Part shown: one piece after another, positions 28,436 to 40,574 of the stretch | How positions within the stretch are numbered: the stretch's first letter is position 1 | Layout of the letters: the number at the start of each line of letters is the position of its first letter | Source of the DNA: Salminus brasiliensis | Taxonomy: Eukaryota; Chordata; Actinopteri; Characiformes; Bryconidae | Direction: 5' to 3' | Length of the DNA stretch: 64,000 nucleotides | Assembly (NCBI RefSeq): GCF_030463535.1 | Contig: NC_132880.1 | Span: 26,124,487 to 26,188,486 of the forward strand | Notes under the pieces: generated by a model | Told to the model about the DNA's origin: nothing | What the model saw: only the letters and a program-made list of their open reading frames with translations | Database searches by the model: none | Position numbers and translations under genes: made by a program

Positions 28436-28725
28436 GGATGCATCGATACGGCTTTTTCAGTTCCGTTCATTTTGCATATCGGTCAATACCCGATACCATT
28501 CCTAAATGAATAAAGCGTACACCTCATCATGTGGGAGAGACTTAAGGCATCAGGATTGACTCATTGATCTATCTGCACATTTAGTCCAGTCTCACACCAA
28601 CAAATTAACGAGAAAGGATCGGTTTCATGGCTCGGCCTAATTATCCAATAACGATCCAGCCAATATTTGTATATGTTAATATTGGGAACGATATCCGATC
28701 CTTATATTGGATCGGTGCATCCTTA
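28436..28725. mobile_element. hAT-like MITE
   Basis: The ends are inverted repeats: GGGATGCATCGATAC at 28436 onward and GGATCGGTGCATCCTTA at the right. Interior copies of ATCGGTCAATACCCGATACC and CGATATCCGATCC are also arranged as inverted repeats. It is about 290 bp with no coding capacity. The flanks AATATGTAG and AATATCTGG could be a decayed target-site duplication. Confidence 0.65.
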
Positions 28726-29718
28726 ATATCTGGCACATATACTACAAACCCTTACCCTAAGTGTACTGACACCGACCTTTAGGCACAGGCGGTCCAACAG
28801 TCAAACTCCGCAACAGAACCAATAAGAATCAGTGAGAGAAGTGCCGCAGCTCATTTATTTGGTAAACACTTATGGGCAATGCGCAAACTAATGTTTATAC
28901 ACTTCGTCACAGCTTTACGAAGTACTCCGGACAACTGCAGAAGAACTGCAGCAAACTGCTAGACTGCTGTAGGCTGAATGGATGGGGCCAAACTGTTATG
29001 AACCCAGACATGAACAAAGTCCTTCAGTGTGGTCTGGTGTGAAGAAACGCTCCGGTCTAGTCAAACTTGCATTCAGATCTGTTTGCAGTGGTCATGAACG
29101 GAACCAAACATCTGTAAAGCCCCCTCACAGAGAGCCAGTCTACACCTGGCCTTAACATGCATCGTCAGTGATCGGTTCAGGTTCGTGTTTTCACTTGTCC
29201 GCATGAAAAGCCAGGTGTAAACACCCCCAAGACACACCGTGATCATGTTACAAGCGATTTACTCAACGGGGAGGGGGTGGTCAGAGACGGATTTCGTCCA
29301 CATTTTATTCAAGTGTAAAAGGAATGAGTTGTCTGATCGGATTCAGTCAGGCCAAACGGAAGGCCGTCTGTAACAATACTAATGACGAGTAATTACTGTG
29401 TATAAGGGCTGCAAGATTAGTTAATATTTAGAATTGATTAATTTGTAACCGCAAAGCACTGCAGGACGTGCTGTAGACAGTATTGCTTCCATTGTCTGCT
29501 TTGACTGTGTTCTATACTAATAGAGAAAACACACTGGAGGTGTAGGGGAGGCAAGAAACGACAAAGGCACTTTTAGAAGTAAGAAAGCATTTCAGTGAAA
29601 AATAAACCAATGAAACAACTTGCTTGCACAACGTCTGCATCCTGGACTCCTGTCTAACGCTACTGCGGAGGGGTGCCTTCATGCCACAGCTTTATGCTTT
29701 AGCTAGCTAAAACAGTAC
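28726..29718. other. Gene-free spacer
   Basis: No gene, splice pattern or known repeat is recognised. Confidence 0.5.
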
Positions 29719-30241
29719 TAGAGGTCGTTCGATATATCAGGCCGATATTTGTCATTTTTTAATAATTGCTTAGTAGATCAGATTTAAAGCCAGGCACGTC
29801 CGCGGGCAGCCCCCTGGTGAAAGACGGGTAAAGTGAGGAAGCAACAAAGTTCAAATTAAAGCACATTCCTTTTTATATTGTTCTGTAATTTTTACATAAT
29901 TTCCTTCATTCAGAAATGAGAGGTTTGCTGCTGTTATTTGCACTAACAGAGGTTTTTGATCAGGTCAAGTGCACTAAAATGTTTACATTTTTAAAGCTAC
30001 AGATGGTTTCTTGAGGACTTTGTTTTATATGAAAATGCAGAAACTTGTGTTTGCAACAGTATTATTTATTTATATTATAAATATTTATATTTTTCAGTTT
30101 AATTAATTTTTATTTATAAAGGTTCAGATCAGAGTTAATAAATGATGTTACGTTCAGAAATGTAGTGTGACATTTTAGCATGCAAATAAAGATATCTAGA
30201 TATCGGGCACTAACTAACTAAAAAAAAAAAAAAAAAAAAAA

Positions 30242-30290
<49 letters not shown>

Positions 30291-30380
30291 TACATACACT
30301 CGGCAGCACATGTCGGCTGACCCTGACTTCTAAACATCAGTATCGGTTATAGAAAAAAACCCATTTGGGTCGATCTCTAC
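29719..30380. mobile_element. Decayed hAT-like non-autonomous element
   Basis: The left end TAGAGGTCGTTCGATATATC and right end GGGTCGATCTCTA are imperfect inverted repeats. The internal GGCCGATATTTG and CAGTATCGGTTATAG belong to the same family. It contains a 24-base A run with (TA)n and (CA)n at about 30217-30290. No clear target-site duplication was found. Confidence 0.55.
30217..30290. repeat. Poly(A)/(TA)n/(CA)n compound simple repeat
   Basis: A24 followed by about 16 TA units and then CA units, inside the hAT-like element. Confidence 0.95.
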
Positions 30381-30744
30381 TCACACAGTACAGTGTTGTA
30401 GCTAATCAGTGATTTACAGATGTAATAGCATACCGTTACCCTGTATCATCCTCACCATTTTTTGCTCGTGTTGATCCCAGTATTCATTCTAAATAGCAAC
30501 CTCCTCCACTTAACCGTAGCTAATCCCAAAAAACAGGAAAAAAAGGGGACAGATTAGTCGAAGTCTCCCTCTCCCTCTCCCTCTCCCTCTCAGTAGATGA
30601 GAGCAATATTACAGAGTTAGTAATATTGTGGTTTAAATAGTCCATTGCAATTTCTTATAGAGCTGTTACAGGACCGTGACAATCATCTATTGTAAAACTG
30701 TTCACAGCTTAGGTAAAGGTGATGACCATTTCCTTTACAAACCT

Positions 30745-31625
30745 TGTACCAACAATCAGCAACCACAGACTTCACTAAGCAGCTTTTATTCTTAGACAAA
30801 ACCATTTATGCCCACAAAGCAGAAGGTGTCTACAAGAATGACTGTATAGTCATTATACAGCAGAATTCAGCCTCCACATTTAACCCATCTGCGGTAGAGA
30901 CTGCTGCACTGTAAATGTAGACAGAGTAGACCCCCACCTCCTGATGGTCAGGAGATCGAATCAGTAAACTTTTAGTAAGCAATTTTCCCACTTCTTACTG
31001 AGAGAATCGCTCATAGAATTGTTAGAAAGTCAGCATGATCACCCCTGATAGCAAAATACCTTCAGGCAGATTTAGCAGACTTTGGAGTGATGGTACACTG
31101 TTCTACTGTGCAGGGACACCTGTACAAATATGACCTTCATGGAAGAACTGTCAAAAGAAAACTTTTTTCTGTGTCCTCATCACAATATTCAGCATCATGC
31201 TTCCAAAAGAATACTTAACCCACAAGAGCCCAGACCAGTTCTGAATATTGCTTCATACTAATTAAAATGAGCAAAATTAAAACAGTGTCAGAACTCATAT
31301 GTAATACATGACATTTGTGGGTTTGTGGGTGAAAAAAAATAAAACAAAACACACACTTTAAATGAGCTGGTCTTGTCTCAAGCACCACTACAAGTGCACC
31401 GGCATTTTGTAAATAAGGTCACATGCGCACACACACCCACAAACTGTCCCGAGACAGATTGTTCAGTGTTTGTCACTTAGGGACCTAATTAGTTGGGCAA
31501 AGTGAAGGACAAAGTGCTGTAAGAAACTTTTCCAAATCTTTTAAAGGGCCTGTGACATGTGTGTCACCATGGCTTAAACAAGTCAGATGCATTTTGGAAA
31601 CAAGTCCTGTTGAGAAGTCCTGTTG
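30745..31625 (+). mobile_element. Tc1 relic broken by insertions
   Basis: Tc1-type blocks occur in order: AACAATCAGCAACCACAGAC, then TTTAGCAGACTTTGGAGTGA, CTGTTCTACTGTGCAGGGAC, ACCTTCATGGAAGAACTGTC and GATGCATTTTGGAAACAAGT. Between about 30860 and 30990 an antisense SINE-like piece (CCTCCACATTTAACCCATCT) interrupts it, and 31215-31570 is an unrelated insertion. The same subfamily is at 48545. No frame is intact. Confidence 0.7.
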
Positions 31626-31779
31626 GATTAACTGTCAGGCTTGTGTTGATCATGTTCATTACAGTTCACAACAGTGGTGCTTTGATTATTAACTAAAAAC
31701 ATCAATATAACCACAGATAGCCTTTACATTGAACACAGAAGGTTAAAGGGCATGTATCAACAAAAACAGCATACAAACC

Positions 31780-31940
31780 TGGAAACCTGCATACAGACGC
31801 TCTGTAAAAGGCCTGTATGGTGTATAACAGCATACAGACTCTCTGTAAAGGGCCTGTATGGTGTATAACAGCATACAGACACACTGTAAAGGGCCTGTAT
31901 GGTGTACAACTGCATACAGACACTCTGTAAAGGTCTGGTA
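31780..31940. repeat. 41-bp tandem array, short copy (about 4 units)
   Basis: Units of CTGTAAAGGGCCTGTATGGT + GTATAACAGCATACAGACACA (41 bp). It is the left end of the 1.4-kb tandemly duplicated block and has the same unit as the long array at 32655. Confidence 0.9.
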
Positions 31941-34040
31941 TCGTGGAAAAAAATTACATACAGGCATTGTTTACATTTATGTGGTTGGTGTAGTGTAGTA
32001 AGCAACACCACCACCCTCTCCACGGCAGGCTACAATTCGGCCAGTCAAGCAAGCCACACTAGCTGTTCGTTTGTCTACCTGTGTAACATGATTCAAATGC
32101 AAGTCATAAAATAATTATTTAAATGGACAACAGGCTACGTAGAGCAGTTTAGAGCACAGCTAACTAGCTTTCGAACACACCGGAAAGATCAGGTGCTGCA
32201 GTCATGCAGCCCAAAGAATAGGACCTGGGTCTATGGTTAAAGGCTGTACATTTAAAACACCCACCCAAACCTCCATGTGTCTGCTCTTACCATTTTGTGG
32301 ACCAGAACATCCTCACCCAGAGAGACGGCTCAGTTATGAAGCTCCGGTGAAGCGGACGCATCAGGTGCCATCATTTGCCTAAGCACTAACTTACCCAAGA
32401 GCCTTAACGGAGCTTCATAGCTGAGCCATTACTCTCGCCAAGGACATTCTGGTGTTTGTCTACCTTCCCCAAAAGGGTAAGAGCAGGCGTATGGACCCTT
32501 GGTTGTGCGTTCTGTGGAAGGCGGTGGATGTAGGGTGCCTCAGAGCACCCCGATCTGGATCCGCTGTCGCAAAATAAACAAAAATGGTCACAAATCCTGC
32601 CATTCTAGTACTTGACAAACTTTTAGAAATAAGCTTTAACCAACTTCTACTCAAATACTCATAGACACACTGTAAAGGGCCTGTATAGTGGAAACCTGCA
32701 TACAAACACACTGTAAAGGGCATGTATGGTGTACAACAGCATACAGACACACTGTAAAGGGCATGTATGGTGGAAACCTGCATACAGACACACTGTAAAG
32801 GGCCTGTATGGTGGAAACCTGCATACAGACGCTCTGTAAAGGGCATGTATGGTGTACAACAGCATACAGACACACTGTAAAGGGCCTGTATGGTGTACAA
32901 CAGCATACAGACACACTGTAAAGGGCCTGTATGGTGTACAACAGCATACAGACACACTGTAAAGGGCCTGTATGGTGGAAACCTGCATACAGACACACTG
33001 TAAAGGGCCTGTATGGTGGAAACCTGCATACAGACGCTCTGTAAAGGGCATGTATGGTGTACAACAGCATACAGACGCTCTGTAATGGACCTGTATGGTG
33101 GAAACCGGCATACAGACGCTCTGTAATGGGCCTGTATGGTGGAAACCTGCATACAGACGCTCTGTAAAGGGCATGTATGGTGTACAACAGCATACAGACA
33201 CACTGTAAAGGGCCTGTATGGTGTACAACAGCATACAGATGCTCTGGAAATGGCCTGTATGATGCACAACAGCATACAAACACTCTGTAATGGGCATGTA
33301 TGGTGGAAATCTGCATGCACTCCGTCAAGGGCCTGTATGGTCGCAGCCTGCATACAGACACACTGTAATGGGCCTGTATGGTGGAAACCTGCATACAGAC
33401 ACTCTGTAAAGGTCTGGTATCGTGGAAAAATGACATACAGGCATTGTTTACATTTATGTGGTTGGTGTAGCGTAGTAAGTAACACCACCACCCTCTCCAC
33501 GGCAGGCTACAATTCGGCCAGGCAAGCAAGCCACACTACACCAATGAGAGTCTTTGGGCAAGACTTCCAAGACGTCCTGCGGCCCAAAGAATAGGACCTG
33601 GGTCTATGGTTAAAGGCTGTACATTTAAAACACCCACCCAAACCTCCATGTGTCTGCTCTTACCATTTTGTGGACCAGAACATCCTCACCCAGAGAGACA
33701 GCTCGGTTATGAAGCTCCGGTGAAGCGGACGCATCGGGTGCCATAATTTGCCTAAGCACTAACTTACCCAAGAGCCTCAACGGAGCTTCATAGCTGAGCT
33801 ATTTCTCTGGCTAAGAACCTTCTGGTGTTGGTTTCCCCTCCCCAAATAGGTAAAAGCAGACGTATGGACGCCTGGTTGTGCGCTCTGTGGAAGGCGGTGG
33901 ATATAGGGTGCCTCAGAGCACCCCGATCTGGATCCGCTGTCGCAAAATAAACACAAATGGCCACAAATCCTGCCCTTCTAGTACTTGACAAACTTTTAGG
34001 AATAAGCTTTAACCAACTTCTACTCAAACGCTCATAGACT
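31920..34040. repeat. Tandem segmental duplication of about 1.4 kb
   Basis: The unique part beginning GGTCTGGTATCGTGGAAAAA occurs at 31931 and again near 33408, and GGACCTGGGTCTATGGTTAA occurs at 32221 and 33594 (1373 bp apart). Each copy is 'array then unique part', ending in ACTCATAGAC near 32667 and 34040. Copies are roughly 93-97% identical by eye. The first copy has about 100 extra bases near 32060-32200. Confidence 0.92.
32655..33415. repeat. 41-bp tandem array, long copy (about 18 units)
   Basis: The unit alternates between GTGGAAACCTGCATACAGAC and GTGTACAACAGCATACAGAC variants at a strict 41-bp period (for example 32760 and 32801). All three minus-strand frames are stop-free between 32659 and 33297, giving frames of up to 346 codons of repeating Cys/Val/Tyr/His sequence. 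Since 41 is not a multiple of three, each frame spells the same 41-residue cycle in three-unit steps. I regard these frames as artefacts of a stop-free unit. Confidence 0.95.
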
Positions 34041-34239
34041 GCTGCAGTGGCTTGTAGGCTGAATAAAGCAGCTCAGCTTCATAATTAGGTTAAAGTGCCG
34101 CCAGATGTTGAGTGGCAGTCCAGGAGTTTCTGGAGGGAGTACTCATTAATATTAACTGTGTTTGAGGGTATTGTTATTAATATTATTATTATTGTTTAAA
34201 AACAACAAGCCATATAGTGCTTATTCCAGCCTGACAGGA

Positions 34240-34375
34240 CGAGCCTGAAGTTGGCTCGAGAAGAATTTTCCGGTCCACCTTAAAAGGTACAGCAGTTACA
34301 TCCAGGCGCCTGAGGCGCCTGGATGTAACTGCTGCACCTTTTAAGGTGGACCGGACAATTCGCTTAAACTTCAGC
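34240..34375. repeat. Large near-perfect palindrome
   Basis: Arms of 42 bases (34270-34311 and 34313-34354), beginning CCGGTCCACCTTAAAAGGT, differ at one position and are separated by a single G at 34312. More diverged outer arms (CTGAAGTT...AATTT and its complement) extend the structure to about 136 bp. The centre AGGCGCCTGAGGCGCCT holds two GGCGCC sites. It resembles palindromic MITEs of fish, but no target-site duplication was identified. Confidence 0.95.
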
Positions 34376-34544
34376 ATCTTCAGAGCTAGCTGTTATTATA
34401 CGGTGTGCTGAGGAAGCATCTGGGATTTCAAACTTTTATTCCCACACCTCGGTCAGATCGTGCCAATCCACCACCCATCACACACACTCACACACACTTC
34501 AATCTGCCACGCATCCACACACTTTTTCTCCCCCCTCACTCTCT

Positions 34545-35260
34545 CTCTCTCGCGCACACACACACAACTAAACCGCTTTTTACGCGTTAGCCTCGGCGAA
34601 TCAGCCGTTTTCGGGAGTGATCTAGGGGGGCTATAAATCGGCGTACTGCTGTGCGTTTCTGCGGTATGCCGACGGCGAAGCCCACAAAAGGCAGCCCTTG
34701 CCTCGGTCTCTCCGCTTTAGCCAGTGGCCATCTTGTTTATGGCTAGCTAGCTCCAGCTGCTAGGCTAAACGTTAGCCTTAGCCTTAGCATTAGCGCCGAG
34801 GTGGAAGTTCGGCTCTGCGTTCGGCGCGCGCTGCAACTTTCGCCATACAGCACTTTTATCCTTCTGCACTTTTCAGCAAGGGGGGAGGGAAAGAGGAGGT
34901 GGGGGGCGCTACACAAAAGCTGACTTTTTCTATCTGACATGATGGAGTTATACACACACATACCGGGCCATTCTCTCTCTCTCACACACACATAGATAGA
35001 TAGACACACTCGCAGCGCTTTGACAGAGACAAAAAAGGTGCAAATGAGCGCGCGCCTAAAACCCTGCAGATGCATGCTTGTTTATTATGTTTACCTGCAG
35101 TTTCTCCGGTGCATGATGCTGTTGTTGTTATTTTTTCACCCCCTGGCTCTCCTTTTTGCCTGCAATCTGGAGCGCCACGTCCTCCTCCTCCTCCAACAGC
35201 AGCAGCAGCAGCAGCAGACTCTCCCTCCTTCTTCTCTCTCTCTCTCTCTCCCTCTCTCTC

Positions 35261-35303
<43 letters not shown>

Positions 35304-35500
35304 GACTAATTCCGTTCAGTTTCTCTCTCTATTCGGCGGCGGCTGCTGCTGCTGCTTGCACCGCATGCACTACTTCCGTCGTGAAAATATAACCTACTTC
35401 CGACTTAAAAATGTAGGTTTCTGGGTTTATTTTGCGCCCGTCGAGGATCTGAGGAGAAGAAAGCCTGGCCTGGATAACTAGAACGAGCGTGTAAACCGAG
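34545..35500. promoter_or_regulatory. CpG-rich promoter-like region
   Basis: CpG and GC content rise visibly between 34575 and 34860 and again at 35330-35460. A GCCATCTTG at 34726-34734 is the reverse complement of the YY1 core CAAGATGGC, often found just downstream of start sites. A CTATAAATC lies at 34631-34639. No coding exon can be tied to it. It could serve an upstream noncoding exon of the minus-strand zinc-finger gene at 24-26 kb or a gene outside the recognised set. Confidence 0.4.
35216..35302. repeat. (CT)n microsatellite
   Basis: CT-rich run with a CAG run just before it (35199-35218, read as CAGCAGCAG). It makes long Leu/Ser and Arg/Glu shadow frames. Confidence 0.95.
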
Positions 35501-35564
35501 CACAGCCACCCTGTTACCTGCATTAGTGGGGAATTCGTTGTTGAAGCGTGCAAATGTTGCATTG

Positions 35565-36240
35565 CTAAAGGACGCACGTGCTGTTCTGCTTGAGCATGCA
35601 GATGTTTTTGCTAAAGCATGCAGATGCTCTGCCAAAGCATGCAGATAACATGCTAAAGCATGCAGATTTTCTGTCGCAGCACGTAGATGTGCTAAAGCAT
35701 GCAGATGTTCTACAAAAGCATGAAGATTCCCTGCTATAGTTTTGCAAAAGTCATTAAAAAACAGATGTTCTGCTAAAGAATGTTCTAAAGCATGCAGATT
35801 TCATGCTAAACATTGCAGACGATGCATGCAGATGTTCTGCTAAAGAATGCAGATGTTCTGTTTTAGAATACAGATGTTAATGCTAAAGAATGTTCTAAAG
35901 CATGCAGATTTTATGCTAAACATTGCAGACGATGCATGCAGATGTTCTGCTAAAGAATGCAGATGTTACTGCTAAAGAATGTTCTAACGCATGCAGCTAT
36001 TGTTCTGCTAAAGTGTGCAGACGTTCAAAGGCATGCAGATTTAATGCTGATGTTATGCTGCTAATTTCCTCATAAACCATACAGATGTTCTATAGAATAC
36101 AAATACTGATCAGCTACAGAATGCAGGTGTTCTAAAGCATTTACAGATGTTGTTCTAAATAGTGCAGATGTTTTGCTATGTCATGCTGACAGTCAGATAT
36201 AGAATGCAGATGTGCCGCTAAAGCATGCAGATGTGTTTAA
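35565..36240. repeat. Degenerate tandem array of GCATGCAGATGTTCTGCTAA
   Basis: About 25 imperfect copies of a 20-29 bp unit built on CATGCAGATGTTCTGCTAAAG. A 110-bp block starting TGCTAAAGAATGTTCTAAAG recurs at 35771 and 35881. The repeated ATGCAGAT is one base from the POU octamer ATGCAAAT, though this may be chance. Confidence 0.85.
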
Positions 36241-36253
36241 AATATACAACTTG

Positions 36254-36608
36254 TTTCTACTATTTTAATTGAGTTAGGTTTTGGTACAGTACCCATACTT
36301 TCACTATAGTACAGTTTCTGCTCTTTTAATTGAGTTAGATTGTGGTACAGCACCCATACTTTCACTATAGTACAGTTACCACTATTTTAAATGAGTTTAA
36401 TTGAGGTACGGTACCCACACGGGCACTATAGTACAGTCTCTGCTCTTTTAATTGAGTTAGGTTGTGGTACAGCACCAATACTGTCACTATAGTACAGTTT
36501 CTACTATTTAGATTGAGTTAGATTGTAATACAGTATCCATATTTTCACTATAGTAAAGTCTCTGCTCTTTTAATTGAGTTAGATTGTGATACAGTACCCA
36601 CACTACTC
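36254..36608. repeat. 61-bp minisatellite (about 5.8 copies)
   Basis: Units start at 36254, 36315, 36376, 36437, 36498 and 36559, exactly 61 bp apart, each of the form TTTCTGCTCTTTTAATTGAG ... CACTATAGTACAG. Confidence 0.95.
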
Positions 36609-39600
36609 GGGGCATAGCCAACTGAACCACACCAGACTGGTGCAGGCAGCAGTTTTGTACTGTTTTTGGGGACAGTTTGTTCGCTGTATATTCTGAGCTG
36701 TGTATTTTAATTGGGGGCGTATTTGCAGTACCCCAAGGAGCATTCAAACCTTTGACCTGGAAGAATGTGATCATGCATTATGTAAATGTAGATGCCTTCT
36801 GAGTCCCATTTTGAGCAGAAAATGAATGACAGGGATTTTCCATTAATCAGTCAATAGTTATTAAACTAGAAATTTAACCACTGCTATAAGCTAAACCGTG
36901 CTAAGGAGAGTACAATGGCTGATTATGCTAATGTTATTGTAACAGCTGTGGACAGATTACATTCTGCCTTTCTGTCACTCCAACTCCATTCACTCGACTT
37001 CACTCACTCAGATCTTTATGATCTCAGACACACTCACTCAGATCTTTACTCAGTCTTTATGCACTAAACTTTTAGCCTGTAGTGCTAAAGTGGCTCAGCT
37101 TAGAGTTTGGTGCCTAATAGCACAGGCTTACAGCCTCAAGCTGTAAACTTGCATCTGTGGAACGTTTAGACAGAATCAGACTTTGCTAAGGTGTTAGATG
37201 CAGCTATTGGAAGCTACTGCTATTTGGGCACAAAGCAGAAGCCGGCTTCTTTGACTTTAACCCTCCACCTTAAGTGATGCAGCAGTTTAAGGTGCAGGTG
37301 TACAAATGCCAGAATACTGCTCAGTAGATCAAGCCCAGGCAATACTCCTAACTTGCATTCCATATTTAACAGCTTATTAGATAAATGTTGATTTATATAT
37401 CACACAGTCACAGTTATTTGATCTATTTTAGCAAAATTAACGTATTAAGTTACATTAGTGAAGTGCTCCCGTCACCCCTTTGTAATTTTCTCATTAGCAT
37501 GTTTTTGTATACTAGACTTCAACCTTGCACTGTGAAAACGTGGCAAATTCCAGTGTTGCACCTGGGGATGGGTGACGATTTGCATTTTATTTTGGACAGT
37601 AAATTTTTTTCGTATCACTACAGTATTTAGAATGATACAGTGTAGCTGTCACAACAGAAATGCTCCAAAATGACCTGAAATTAAATCCACATTTTACATG
37701 GATTTCCATTGAAAGTCGATTTGAAGTCGAAGATTTTCTGTTTACCTGTAAAGTTGACATTTTGGAGTTACAAGGTTTTTGTCTGGCAGCAACGAAATGT
37801 GTGAATGCACAACCACAGCTATTCTATATGCTCACTTCTACAGAGCATTGCTGCAAAACTGCTTTTGTGGCGAGCCATGAGTGGCCCAACACAGAAGCCT
37901 TTTTGTTTGCTTTGTGAATCATTCATTGAGTGCTACTTGGAGTCACATCGCTTCAGAAATACAATGCAATATTTTGCATTCATGTAAATGGTCATTGACC
38001 CCATCCTAAATTTTACTGGATAAAAGTTGAATTTACATTAAACCTTTTCTAGGCTCAGATGTTTCCACAATACACATATTAGTTCATCATCAACAACATT
38101 ATCCACCCAAAAACTCAATGGACGCTGATATGAGGACTATAAACCTTATTAACTACTTGAAAAAAGACGCCTTTTCAACCACAATGCGACGTAGTTTCAA
38201 CAAACATCCTTGGCGTTTAACATCCTTTTTAACAACATTGCACTGGGTGGGTGGTTCTCTAAAAACAATTCAACAAAATCGTCAGTTCAGCTTAGTTTTG
38301 TCTCATAGACAATAAGTAGCAGTTGGGGGCCCAGTGAAAAGTCAGCCACAAAGAGTCAAGTATCGAAAAAACAAACAAACAAACAAAAAAACAACAAGTT
38401 TTGAATTTAGCTCTGCAGCATCACATTTGCCAACGCTTGATTGTCTGCTCTGATGCCCCACCTTTAACTCCAGAAGTGCTTGTAAATTAGCAGATTAGCT
38501 GGATCATGTGTTGAAAGCAGGGAAAACACTAAGGCTGTGTAAAACGTAATAAATGCTGACAGTATTCAAAGGCAGGTCCGAATCAAATATTTGTATAAAA
38601 TGCTGCTTGAAAATCCCATGATTCTCTGGATTAGCGCTGCCTCATCCCGAAAAAAAAGGAAAAAAAGCAACATGGCGGAAGCCAGTTATGAAATTTTTTT
38701 TTTTGTGTGTGATTATATTTTAATTGTTCTATTCTAATTGTTGTAATATATAATACAACGATTAGAAAAAAGGAAAGGGGGGGTATTTGGGGTTATTTGT
38801 GATTTATAAGACAGCATAGAGAGCAATTCTTCGAAGCACTGCCTTAATCTAAATGCACAACAGGCCAATAAAGTTCTGGGATCTGGGTAACGCTATAGTG
38901 GGTCACGCAGGGCAAGACTGGCCCAGTTCAGTTACAAAACGATGGTCCAAATGCAGTAAGAATCTACAAACTACAGAGCTTTTCTACCTTACCTCTCCGC
39001 CACTCAGTTATTATCAAATCTTGATTTGGCCAGATTTCTTAACCCTTTGACCTTAAATGAGAGGCACTGAAGCCATTGTAAGACTTGTTAACACACCTAA
39101 CAGTTAAGTCAAAATTCAGTCACTTCTGGCAAAAACAGCAGGCTGAAATTTGGTGCCCGTCAGGCAGAGCACACCGGCCTGCGGTTGCGTAGATATACAT
39201 TACCAACTAGTGCCACACAACCTACCTACACTTAAAAACACAGTCCAAAAAACAGTAGCACTACATACTTCCCAACACCAGCCATCAGAGTGACAGGACT
39301 GACAGACGCAAGCTGGGTAGAACCAACATCATTTAAAAAAGTGCCAAAACAGTGTTGTGGAAGAGATTATTATTATATTTAATACATATGTCTGTATATC
39401 AATGTGGTATAAGGTCACATATGATAGTACCATTTATTTGCTACATCCTTTCCCACCTATGTTTCTTTTTTTTTCTCAACCATTAGCACTGCTTATTACT
39501 ATATTTTTTAGTCTGTTTATAACAGGATTCTTACAAATTGAACTTTAAACTTTAAGGGGTGTGTGTGGAGTAAGAACTGATCCTAACTGCAAATGCAGTT

Positions 39601-40574
39601 TTGGCAAGTCAAGTTCTGCCAGAACTGATGTTCCATCAGTTCGTCCTACTGTCGGTTACTGTACACGTTTTTTATTCATTGCGTGAAATTTCATATAATT
39701 TCTCCTCTCCTAATCTTTCCTGTCCAATTTCCTGTTTCCTGTTTATTTAGGCTCTAAAAAAGTAGATCATATAGTATCACAGGTTCTTTGGAGGCTATTG
39801 GGTTGCTAGATGGTTACTATGGCATTGCAGATGGTTGTACTGGTATCCTTCATATGTAGCAGGTATTGCTAGTGCTTAAGCATCAAGAAAGGTGCACAAA
39901 CCTTGGCCCACAAAATTTCAGCATTTTTTCCTACAACACTTAATAATGAGCAGTTTTCCACACAGGCAGAGGTTCTCCCTGACTACCCTACCTACACTTC
40001 TGCTGGCAGCATTGTTTTGATCAGTGCTTTTAGCCCATCAGAATATCCTCCATAGTTTTATTTAGGCAGCTGTATGTATAAATATACACTATGGACATTA
40101 CAAATCATTAGACCACCAGCCCTGAATCTATCCCTAGTTGCTAGAAATGCTACTGATTCACATTCAGTGATTTACTGAGAGCAGATGTCTATAAATGTTA
40201 GACTATGCATTGAAGAGGATATTGGCTGGTAGACACAGTTGGCCCCACACTGACCGCTATCCAGCAGGGAAATTAGATGGAAAGAGTGCAGCATAAAAGC
40301 TGGTCAATAAGGACTTTGGGAAAACAGAAACCGCAACAACAGAAAACCAGGTTTAAATCAGCAGAAATGAACTCAAAGTCTCTTATTCTCGGAGGTGGTG
40401 GGATGGCGTAGAGAATCGAGCTGATCAGGGTGCGGAGGCAGCTGCAGTTTCTGCCTCTATGAAAAGAAGTGGCATTCTGGCCGTACGCCCAGGAAAAACA
40501 CAGCACGAACAGTCTGTACTGTAGTCGACATCACGCGTTAAAGGAACAGTAAAACAAAATCAAATCAACATGAT
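36609..40574. other. Gene-free AT-rich stretch
   Basis: No gene is supported. The short open frames (up to 88 codons) show no known domain. At 38671-38681 AACATGGCGGA matches a YY1 core but no gene follows it. Minor repeats: ACTCACTCAGATCTTTA twice near 36995-37050, and (CAAA)n at 38370-38390. Confidence 0.5.

Noticed and set aside
32460-33529. Minus-strand frames of 346 and 292 codons as a repeat protein
   Set aside because: All three frames are open at once and spell rotations of one 41-residue cycle; no start context, domain or splice site supports translation.
35020-35481. 153-codon plus-strand frame with poly-Gln and Leu/Ser runs
   Set aside because: It is generated by a CAG run and a (CT)n microsatellite; the flanks are not protein-like.
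38671-38735. Gene start at AACATGGCGGAAGCC
   Set aside because: The YY1-like context is good, but the frame runs into a T-rich tract and stops after about 20 codons with no donor site.
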